The position numbers were made by a program, and so were the translations under genes. Positions 57,666-64,000 of a DNA stretch of 64,000 nt are shown here, in pieces. The notes under the pieces were generated by a model. The model did not search any database. It saw only the letters and a list, made by a program, of their open reading frames with translations, and had not been told where the DNA came from. Source of the stretch: an uncultured Eubacteriales bacterium (GTDB taxonomy: Bacteria > Bacillota > Clostridia > Oscillospirales > Oscillospiraceae); contig URAM01000002.1 of assembly GCA_900545815.1 (NCBI GenBank), positions 1 through 64,000 on the forward strand. The letters are read 5' to 3'. The stretch's first letter is position 1. Each line of letters starts with the position of its first letter.

Positions 57666-57694
57666 TAGACAACCTTTTTCCCCAGTGGTATAGT
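57666..57694 (+). promoter_or_regulatory. Promoter of the secreted FnIII-like protein
   Basis: TAGACA (57666-57671), 17-bp spacer, TATAGT (57689-57694) with TGG before it. Confidence 0.75.
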
Positions 57695-57740
57695 GAACGT
57701 ATCCAAACTGACACGATGAAGAAAAAAGGAGGAACTCATC

Positions 57741-58472
57741 ATGCGTAAAAACTGCAGCCGAATCTTGGCGTTGCTGCTGGCCTGCGTCCTGACCTTTGCC
57801 ATGGCCGGACAGGCTTTGGCCGCCGACACGGCATCCCCCACTCCGTTTGGTATTCGCCAGTCGGAGTACCTGAAGCTGAACAAGCCCAAGGACAAAGCCC
57901 TCTACTACAAAGGCGAAACCATTCCGGTCAGTCTCACCATCGCACCGGTAGCCGAGGATTACATTGCCTGCACCGCTATTGTCGTCCTGAACGAAAAGAC
58001 CGAAGATACGGTCTGGCAAAAGGAGCTGTACTTGGACGGCCAGACTTATAAGGGCCGTGTAAACACCAAAAAATTTCCCACCGGTTCCTATGCCATCGCT
58101 GCCGCAACGGGTATCGTAGACAGCAACGATGACGCATTGGAGCCTCTGAATAACGTAGAGGATTCGATGGTCTACGCCGAGTTCACCCTCAAGACCCTCA
58201 AAGCCCCCACCAGCCTGAAGGCTGCCGCTGGCAAGCGCAAGGTGACCATCACCTACAAAAAAGCCGCCGGCGCTACCAAGTATGAGATTTACCGCTCCAC
58301 CCAGAAGTCCAAGGGCTACCAGAAGATCGCCGCCACCACCAAGACCAAGTATGTGGACACCAAGGCAAAGAAGGGCAAAAAGTACTACTACAAGGTGCGC
58401 ACCGTCCGCACCGGCAGCGGCACCGTCTACAGCGCCTACACCGGCGCCAAGCGCACGGGCAAGGTGAAATAA
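57741..58472 (+). CDS. Secreted protein with fibronectin-III-like C-terminus
   Basis: The protein (243 residues) has a signal peptide ending near GQALAAD (residue 29). Residues of about 50-150 form a beta-rich domain with a KGETIPVSLTI start. The last 85 residues are a lysine-rich FnIII-like domain (APTSLKAAAGKRKVTITYKK, YEIYRST, YYYKVRTVR) related to the end of the Cys-rich protein at 37.1-38.7 kb. Probably wall-associated; partner unknown. The start follows AAAGGAGGAACTCATC. Confidence 0.75.
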   Translation: MRKNCSRILALLLACVLTFAMAGQALAADTASPTPFGIRQSEYLKLNKPKDKALYYKGETIPVSLTIAPVAEDYIACTAIVVLNEKTEDTVWQKELYLDGQTYKGRVNTKKFPTGSYAIAAATGIVDSNDDALEPLNNVEDSMVYAEFTLKTLKAPTSLKAAAGKRKVTITYKKAAGATKYEIYRSTQKSKGYQKIAATTKTKYVDTKAKKGKKYYYKVRTVRTGSGTVYSAYTGAKRTGKVK

Positions 58473-58489
58473 CCCCAGTTCCAGTCCAC

Positions 58490-58526
58490 AAAAAAATGTC
58501 CGGGCACAAGACCCGGACATTTTTAT
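58490..58526. terminator. Bidirectional terminator
   Basis: AAAAATGTCCGGG-CACAAGA-CCCGGACATTTTT between convergent genes. Confidence 0.9.
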
Positions 58527-58544
58527 TTCGTTAGGCAGTCAAAC

Positions 58545-59801
58545 TCAGCACTTTTCAAAGACGGTGGCAACCCCCATGCCGCCGCCGATGCACAGAGTGG
58601 CCAGACCCTTCTTGGCGTCCTCCCGCTTCTGCATCTCGTGCAGCAGGGTGACGATGATACGAGCGCCGGAAGCACCGACGGGATGCCCCAAGGAGATGGC
58701 GCCGCCGTTGACGTTGACCTTGCTCATGTCAAAGCCCAGCTCACGAGCCACAGCGATGGACTGTGCCGCAAAGGCTTCGTTGGCTTCCACCAAGTCGATA
58801 TCATCAATGGTCACGCCAGCCTTTTCCATAGCCTGACGGGAGGCGGGCACAGGGCCGACCCCCATGATCTTGGGGTCAACACCGCCCTGGCCCCAGCCGA
58901 TGAGCTTTGCCATGGGCTTCAAGCCGTACTTTTCCACCGCTTCGCCGGACGCCAGCACGATGGCGGCAGCGCCGTCATTGATGCCGGAGGCGTTGGCAGC
59001 GGTGACGCGGGGCGTCCCCTTGTCCGCTGCGTCCCGTGCGCCGGTGACTTCAAAGGTGTGGACGACCTGAGGGTTGGGCGATTCCGCACTGAGGGCAAAG
59101 GCGCCGCGGAGCTTGGAGATCCCCTCGGCGGTGACGCCTGCCTTGGGGAATTCGTCCTTGTTGAAGTCCACCATGTTCTTCTTGACCTTCACAGGGACGG
59201 GCACGATCTCCGCATCGAACCTGCCTGCGGCCTGAGCGGCCTCGGCCTTCTGCTGGGAAGCCGCAGCGAACTCGTCCTGTTCCTGTCTGGTGATGCCCCA
59301 GATGTCATTGATATTTTCCGCAGTCGTGCCCATGTGATAATTGTTGTAGATCTCCCACAGGCCGTCCTGAATCATGCTGTCCACAATCTTCTTTTCCCCC
59401 ATTCGGGCGCCCCAGCGCGCATCCGGAATGAGATACGGCGCACCGCTCATGCTCTCCGTGCCGCCGCAGACGATGATCTCCGCATCGCCCGCCAAAATAG
59501 AACGCGCACCTTCAATGAGGGATTTCATACCAGAGCCGCACACCATATTTACGGTATAAGCAGGAATGGAGTAGGGCAGACCGGCCTTGATGCTGACCTG
59601 GCGCGCAACATTCTGCCCCAAGCCAGCGGTGAGAATGCAGCCAAACACCAGCTCATCCACCTGCTCCGGCTTCACGTTGGCACGGTTCAGCGCCTCCTTT
59701 ACTACCACCGCACCCATGTCCACAGCGGGGGTATTCTTCAGCGCGCCGCCGAAAGAGCCGATTGCAGTCCGACAACAGTTGATGACATATAAATCTTTCA
59801 T
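58545..59801 (-). CDS. Acetyl-CoA C-acetyltransferase (thiolase) with an unusual insertion
   Basis: This thiolase condenses two acetyl-CoA to acetoacetyl-CoA, the first step to butyrate. Catalytic residues are C88 (NMVCGSGM), the histidine of SLGHPVGASG and the cysteine of CIGGGMG; NEAFAAQ is also present. It has 418 residues, about 25 more than usual: where homologues read LRPAFKKDGTVTAGNASG, this protein carries an extra segment at about residues 236-263 (58% polar). The start at ATG 59801 follows GGAGGTTTCAAG. It is divergent from the second thiolase. Confidence 0.93.
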   Translation of the reverse strand: MKDLYVINCCRTAIGSFGGALKNTPAVDMGAVVVKEALNRANVKPEQVDELVFGCILTAGLGQNVARQVSIKAGLPYSIPAYTVNMVCGSGMKSLIEGARSILAGDAEIIVCGGTESMSGAPYLIPDARWGARMGEKKIVDSMIQDGLWEIYNNYHMGTTAENINDIWGITRQEQDEFAAASQQKAEAAQAAGRFDAEIVPVPVKVKKNMVDFNKDEFPKAGVTAEGISKLRGAFALSAESPNPQVVHTFEVTGARDAADKGTPRVTAANASGINDGAAAIVLASGEAVEKYGLKPMAKLIGWGQGGVDPKIMGVGPVPASRQAMEKAGVTIDDIDLVEANEAFAAQSIAVARELGFDMSKVNVNGGAISLGHPVGASGARIIVTLLHEMQKREDAKKGLATLCIGGGMGVATVFEKC

Positions 59802-59934
59802 CTTGAAACCTCCGTTCTTTGGTTGCTCCGTTTTCTTGCGCAGAACCGTCCGGTTCGGTGCCCGTCCAAGGGCGTTGCCCCACGGCACCTCCGGCCGCTC
59901 TGCGTTCCTTTTTGCTGCTTACTATATATATCTA

Positions 59935-59963
59935 ATTATATAGCATAAATAAATATATGTCAA
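59935..59963 (-). promoter_or_regulatory. Consensus promoter of the first thiolase
   Basis: TTGACA (59963-59958), 17-bp spacer, TATAAT (59940-59935) on the minus strand; both hexamers perfect. Confidence 0.9.
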
Positions 59964-60138
59964 CCGTAATGCACGACACCTGTCAATACATCTTTTTCAT
60001 CCGCTCAAACTTCCTCCTGCGCCCTCCTTCTTTCCCTGTTCCCAACCGGATTTTTCCGAGATTTGGACGCCAATTGTGAATTTTTTAGAACTTTGCAAAT
60101 TTAACGCTAAATTCATTGTATATTTACGTCTATTTTGC

Positions 60139-60168
60139 TTGACAAACTTGTAACAAAGTGTATATAAT
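60139..60168 (+). promoter_or_regulatory. Second thiolase promoter with Rex-like operator
   Basis: TTGACA (60139-60144), 18-bp spacer, TATAAT (60163-60168). TTGACAAACTTGTAACAA (60139-60156) matches the Rex consensus TTGTTAANNNNTTAACAA at 11 of 14 fixed positions and covers the -35. NADH/NAD-responsive repression is plausible but inferred. Confidence 0.7.
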
Positions 60169-60263
60169 AACCATGGTAGTTCGTTGTGAACGAGCTCCCA
60201 ACTGCGTGTAGTATTTATTTTAAAAGTAACAACAGCATTTATTAATTTTCAGGAGGTTACACT

Positions 60264-61472
60264 ATGAATCCGAGAGATGTTGTCATCGTAAGTGCATGCC
60301 GTACCCCCATCGGCAAGAACATGGGTCAGTTCAAGGACGTTCGTGCTCGTCAGCTGGCTATCACCGCTGGTGCTGAAGCTATCAAGCGCGCTGACATCGA
60401 TCCTAAGCTGATCGACGGTATCGTAATGGGCGAATGCTTCACCGCTATGGAAGGCTCCCTGGCAGCTCGTCAGGTCTCCATGAGACTGGGCTTCGACGAA
60501 AGATCCAACGCCTGTGTCGTCAACCAGAACTGCGCATCCGGCATGCGTGCTCTGGACATCCAGGCTAACAACATCCTGCTGGGCAAGGAAGACATCGGCA
60601 TGGTTATCGGTGTGGAATCCATGACCAACGCTCCTTATGTCCTGGAAAAGGCTCGTATGGGCTATCGTATGGGCGACTCCAAGATTTTCGATAACATGCT
60701 GCATGACGGCCTGATCGACGAACTGTCCGGCGGCCACATGGGTCTGACTGCTGAAAACGTTGCTGAAAAGTATGGCATCACCCGTGAAGAATGCGACAAG
60801 ATCGCTGTCCGTTCCCACAACCTGGCTTGCAAGGCCATCGACGAAGGCATCTTCAAGGATGAAATCGTTCCCGTCGTGATCAAGTCCAAGAAGGGCGAAA
60901 AGGTCATCACCGATGACGAACATCCCATCCGTAACTGCACCATGGAAACCCTGGCTAAGCTGAAGCCCGCCTTCAAGAAGGACGGCGTCATCACCGCTGC
61001 TAACGCTTCCGGCATCAACGACGCTGCTGCAGCAGTCATCCTGATGAGCTGGGAAAAGTGCCAGGAACTGGGCAAGAAGCCTATGGCAAAGCTGGTCACC
61101 TGTGTCGCTGAAGGCGTTGCTCCCGAAGTCATGGGCCTCGGCCCCGCAGTGGCTATGCCCAAGGCTCTGAAGGCTGCTGGCCTGAAGTGGGAAGACATCG
61201 ATTACTTCGAAGTCAACGAAGCTTTCTCCGCACAGGTTCTGGGTGTTGAGAGAATGCTGAAGGAAGACTACGGCTATGTCGTCGATTGGGACAAGACCAA
61301 CAAGTTCGGCTCCGGTATCGCTCTGGGCCATCCCGTTGGCTGCACCGCTCTGCGTATCATCGTCACCCTGGTTTACGAGATGATCCGTTCCGACTACAAG
61401 TATGGCATGGCTTCCCTGTGCGTCGGCGGCGGCCCCGCTATGGCTTCCATCTGGACCCGCGATTTCTCCTGA
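60264..61472 (+). CDS. Thiolase-family acetyl-CoA acyltransferase
   Basis: The 402-residue thiolase has C90 (NQNCASGM), NEAFSAQ, the histidine of ALGHPVGCTALR and the cysteine of CVGGGPAMA, so it should be active. It lacks the insertion of the other thiolase but carries ERMLKEDYGYVVDWDKTNKF in the C-terminal half, an expansion between the two active-site motifs. The acyl substrate may differ from acetyl-CoA. Codons are those of a highly expressed gene. The start follows CAGGAGGTTACACT. Confidence 0.9.
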   Translation: MNPRDVVIVSACRTPIGKNMGQFKDVRARQLAITAGAEAIKRADIDPKLIDGIVMGECFTAMEGSLAARQVSMRLGFDERSNACVVNQNCASGMRALDIQANNILLGKEDIGMVIGVESMTNAPYVLEKARMGYRMGDSKIFDNMLHDGLIDELSGGHMGLTAENVAEKYGITREECDKIAVRSHNLACKAIDEGIFKDEIVPVVIKSKKGEKVITDDEHPIRNCTMETLAKLKPAFKKDGVITAANASGINDAAAAVILMSWEKCQELGKKPMAKLVTCVAEGVAPEVMGLGPAVAMPKALKAAGLKWEDIDYFEVNEAFSAQVLGVERMLKEDYGYVVDWDKTNKFGSGIALGHPVGCTALRIIVTLVYEMIRSDYKYGMASLCVGGGPAMASIWTRDFS

Positions 61473-61531
61473 TTGCTTAAGGAAAATCACTAGTTACTCC
61501 GCTTAGGAGAAACTCCAAAGGAAACTTTCCG

Positions 61532-61561
61532 CTCCCCATCCTTCGGGATGGGGAGTTTTTT
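61532..61561 (+). terminator. Terminator of the second thiolase
   Basis: CTCCCCATCC-TTCG-GGATGGGGAG followed by TTTTTT. Confidence 0.93.
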
Positions 61562-61662
61562 ATGTCCACCTTCCCCTGGATGGCTGCTGGCGCTGACCTG
61601 CTCTTGATTTTCTCAGACGGAACGCTGCTACATCCGTTCTAATTCCCATTTGTCAAGTACCT

Positions 61663-61771
61663 ATTTCCACAATATCCACGGTTTTGTCCACATTTTATTT
61701 CTCAACCAGAGGGGCTTGACAGCAGTTCTCCCCTGAAAATGTGGAAAACTCTGTGGAATTCCTGTGGAAAA
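61663..61771. other. Cluster of DnaA-box-like nonamers
   Basis: TTGTCCACA (61684-61692), TGTGGAAAA (61740-61748) and TGTGGAAAA (61763-61771) each differ by one base from TTATCCACA or its complement. Three weaker ones (two mismatches) lie at 61663, 61672 and 61752. The gap has no gene and no dnaA or replication gene adjoins. Confidence 0.35.
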
Positions 61772-61928
61772 CTCTCTCGGCGGCGTCCCATGCTCGGTGC
61801 CATCTACCGTTTCCGCCCCACGTTTGGAGCAAGTCGAAAGGGATGTGGGACGGGTGTGTGAAGAAAAAAGAATTTGTTTTTTACGTTCCTTCGCCGCAAT
61901 GCACTGCCATTTTGGAAGGCTCCCTCGC

Positions 61929-62270
61929 TTATTTCAGGGCATACCTCCCCTCACGATCTGTGTCCGGTTCAGGGTAAGGTTCCGTATCGGTTCCATCGGT
62001 GACCACTTGTGACCACTGGTCGCTGCCGCGATTGCGATTGGCCTTGTTCCGCTGGCATACCTTGCGGTATTTCTCGCTATTAACATCCAATCCCACCTTC
62101 AAAAACCAAAACGCCATCTCCACCAGCATATCCTCCCGATCCGGCAGCACGCCGCGCTTTTCATAGTCCAGCATCACTCGGATCAGGCGCCCCACCTGTT
62201 CGTCTGTGAGCGTAGCCGTTTGTTCCTCGAAGTCGTAGTACAGGATAAAGCTGCTTTTTTCTTTTGCCAT
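61929..62270 (-). CDS. DUF6291-like protein
   Basis: The 113-residue protein matches the pattern of DUF6291: SFILYYDFEEQTATLTDEQVGRLIRVMLDYE, then FWFLKVGLDVNSEKYRKVCQRNKANRNRG. These proteins occur beside phage-type replication genes, but none is present here. The C-terminal 30 residues are acidic/polar low-complexity and diverge. The start follows AAAGGAGCCAAATCAA. It may be a remnant of a mobile element; function unknown. Confidence 0.6.
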   Translation of the reverse strand: MAKEKSSFILYYDFEEQTATLTDEQVGRLIRVMLDYEKRGVLPDREDMLVEMAFWFLKVGLDVNSEKYRKVCQRNKANRNRGSDQWSQVVTDGTDTEPYPEPDTDREGRYALK

Positions 62271-62531
62271 TTGATTTGGCTCCTTTCTTGTTAGAATCTT
62301 CCTGTTATCTTACACAGCCTTTCCCGCTCACGCAAGTCTGTTTCCACCGTTTTCCCGTGATCTGCCCACTTTTTCTGTCTAAACCGGATGTTTGTCTGCA
62401 AAAACATCAAAGAGTCTCCCCTCAAACTGCCCGATCTGGCGCCGGAAAAAGGAGAATCTTAAAGATTTCATCGTCCCATTCTTAATCGTTCCGTGCTATG
62501 ATAGAACGGAACAAGGAAAGGGGCTTTTTTC

Positions 62532-63221
62532 ATGTATCAAATTCTCGTTTGCGATGATGATCACGACATCGTATCCGCTTTGGAAATATACCTCACCGGC
62601 GAAGGCTACGGCGTCACCGGTGCTTACTCCGGCCAAGAGGCCATTGACCTGTTTCAGCAGAACCAGTTCCACCTGGTGCTCATGGACATCATGATGCCCG
62701 GTATGGACGGCATCGCCGCCACCGCCGAGCTGCGCAAGCTGAGCAATGTGCCCATCATCTTCCTCACCGCCAAGAGCGAGGACACCGACAAGATTTTGGG
62801 GCTGAACATGGGGGCGGACGACTACATCACCAAACCCTTCAACCCTTTGGAGGTTATTGCTCGTGTTCGCTCCCACCTGCGCCGGTACACGCAGCTGGGG
62901 GGGCAGATCTCTGCCCCCCACCTGTTCACCGTTGGCTCCATCGTGCTGGATGACGGTGCCAAGACCGTGACGGTGGATGGGGAACCGGTGAGCCTGACGC
63001 CGCTGGAATTCCAGATCCTCCGCCTGCTCATGAGCCGGCCCGGACAAGTGTTCTCCATGGTGCAGATCTATGAGCAGGTGTGGAAGGATGTGGCGCTAGG
63101 CAGTGAGAACACGGTAGCCGTCCACATCCGGCACCTGCGGGAGAAGATCGAGATCGACCCCGCCCATCCCCGTTACCTGAAGGTGGTCTGGGGGCTGGGG
63201 TACAAGATGGAACAGAGTTGA
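62532..63221 (+). CDS. OmpR/PhoB-family response regulator
   Basis: The 229-residue DNA-binding regulator has a receiver domain (D52 phosphorylation site in VLMDIMMPGMDG, D9/D10 acid pair, K in ITKPFNP) and a C-terminal winged helix (about 135-228: TPLEFQILRLLMSRPGQVFS, ENTVAVHIRHLREKIE). It is followed 22 bases later by a sensor kinase gene, its likely partner. The start follows GGAAAGGGGC. The signal cannot be inferred from the visible part. Confidence 0.93.
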   Translation: MYQILVCDDDHDIVSALEIYLTGEGYGVTGAYSGQEAIDLFQQNQFHLVLMDIMMPGMDGIAATAELRKLSNVPIIFLTAKSEDTDKILGLNMGADDYITKPFNPLEVIARVRSHLRRYTQLGGQISAPHLFTVGSIVLDDGAKTVTVDGEPVSLTPLEFQILRLLMSRPGQVFSMVQIYEQVWKDVALGSENTVAVHIRHLREKIEIDPAHPRYLKVVWGLGYKMEQS

Positions 63222-63243
63222 CCCGCTGGAAAGGATGCTCGCT

Positions 63244-64000
63244 ATGAAATTACCACGGACTCCCTCATGGGCGAAACTTCTCTGCGCTTGTTTCGCCTGC
63301 ATTTTCTTGGGCACCTGTGCCAGTCTCTCGCTCAGCGCCTTCCAACTGTTCCGCCTCTATGGAACCAGCACCATCAACGGCGGCGCTGCGGCTTCCTCCG
63401 TGGCGGAGGAATACTGCCAGGACGCTTGGGATCTATTCGTTCTGTCCCAGCACAAAAAAAGCCTGACTTATCTGGGCAAGCAGCGCTATGACGCCTTGGC
63501 AGAGCAGCTGGAGCTGGACAACACCAACTTCCGCTACCGTATTCTGGACATCAACGGCAAAGTCCTGGGCGGCAACGCCAAACAGGATCTATCCAGCACC
63601 GTGGAGCGCACTTATGATGCCCTCTACCCTGCCTACTCCGATTCCACCTATATCACGGTGGAGGAACAAGACCTGCCGCCGGAGTCGGTAGAGGGGGATT
63701 GGTCGGTGGCAGACTCCACAGCTTGGACGGATGTGGCGATTGCCAGTGCCGCTGCCAGCGCTAACACGGACTTGCACTACACCTACATCACCTACAATCA
63801 GGACTATATCGACCTGCCGTCCAAGTGCATCACCACACAGACCACCACGCCGCTGAAAAATCGCGTTTTGGAGTGGGGCATCACCGATCCCATGACCATC
63901 GATGATGATCTGCTCCAATGGGAGCAGGACGCCAGCCAGAACCAGGGGCGGATGCTGCCCACCATCGGCGTGGCCATTGTCGCCGGAGCATTCGGGCTGT
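63244..64000 (+). CDS. Sensor histidine kinase, N-terminal part (3' partial)
   Basis: The frame from ATG 63244 stays open to the right edge (252 codons). It has an N-terminal membrane segment (about 10-32) and an extracytoplasmic region of about 200 residues rich in Thr/Ser/Asp (YITVEEQDL, TYITYNQDYIDLPSK). A second membrane segment begins at the edge (LPTIGVAIVAGAFGL). The HisKA and HATPase domains would lie beyond the window. The pairing with the response regulator defines it as a two-component kinase. The start follows AAAGGATG. Confidence 0.8.
   Translation, partial: MKLPRTPSWAKLLCACFACIFLGTCASLSLSAFQLFRLYGTSTINGGAAASSVAEEYCQDAWDLFVLSQHKKSLTYLGKQRYDALAEQLELDNTNFRYRILDINGKVLGGNAKQDLSSTVERTYDALYPAYSDSTYITVEEQDLPPESVEGDWSVADSTAWTDVAIASAAASANTDLHYTYITYNQDYIDLPSKCITTQTTTPLKNRVLEWGITDPMTIDDDLLQWEQDASQNQGRMLPTIGVAIVAGAFGL

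Overview
The window looks like chromosome of a GC-rich, anaerobic, gut-type Firmicute, most likely Oscillospiraceae (Flavonifractor/Intestinimonas/Oscillibacter-like). This placement is an inference from several features. The glycine decarboxylase has two subunits. A butyryl-CoA:acetate CoA-transferase-like gene, two thiolases and acetate kinase are present. A TAXI-type TRAP transporter, Firmicutes-type promoters and Shine-Dalgarno sites, fluoride and glycine riboswitches, and fibronectin-like secreted proteins also fit. No rRNA operon, prophage, CRISPR array or insertion-sequence transposase was seen.

Layout. 1-6.8 kb: the end of an acyl-CoA ligase/nitroreductase fusion, an SGNH-type membrane-anchored protein, bioY with a BirA-like operator, a DUF6323/DUF6179 pair, and a fluoride riboswitch ahead of a CLC-F antiporter. 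6.8-16.5 kb (mostly minus strand): an AGCS amino-acid:sodium symporter behind a single-aptamer glycine riboswitch, a flavodoxin-fold reductase with a YczE-type membrane protein, serC-serA, and a TRAP-TAXI operon. 17-31 kb: a lipid kinase, a probable small RNA, a glycine-cleavage operon (gcvT fused to an SHMT-like domain, gcvH, gcvPA, gcvPB, lpdA) behind an unassigned structured leader and terminator, ppx-ppk, an RNA methyltransferase and an AI-2E-type exporter. 31-42.8 kb: an XRE regulator, prfB, an HtrA protease, a Cys-rich secreted protein, an AAA+ ATPase, and envelope proteins. 43-49 kb: an E2-like acyltransferase overlapping an acyl-CoA synthetase, an orphan kinase-like protein, and the CoA-transferase. 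49-57 kb: a candidate type I toxin-antitoxin module, pepF, an S24-type repressor with matching divergent operators, tRNA-Thr and tRNA-Tyr, a sigma-like protein, tmcAL and ackA. 57-64 kb: a secreted FnIII-like protein, two divergent thiolases (one with a Rex-like operator), a DUF6291-like protein, and a two-component system running off the right edge.

How the genes fit together. Serine and glycine metabolism is well represented: SerC/SerA make serine; the glycine riboswitch controls a probable glycine/alanine importer; and the Gcv proteins with the GcvT-SHMT fusion could couple glycine cleavage to serine through methylene-THF. The thiolases, CoA-transferase and AckA fit acetate/butyrate fermentation, although crt, hbd and bcd are not in this window.

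Most notable signals: (1) the 49.2-49.5 kb locus, with a 29-residue hydrophobic peptide frame at a Shine-Dalgarno site, a convergent consensus-promoter antisense RNA and a hairpin at the 3' end; (2) a family of short palindromic elements, which at two loci (nitroreductase and ackA) is flanked by a duplication of the last 30-50 bp of the upstream gene; (3) the GcvT-SHMT fusion and its unidentified leader; (4) identical operator/-10 overlaps in divergent promoters next to an S24 repressor that appears to lack its autocleavage residues.
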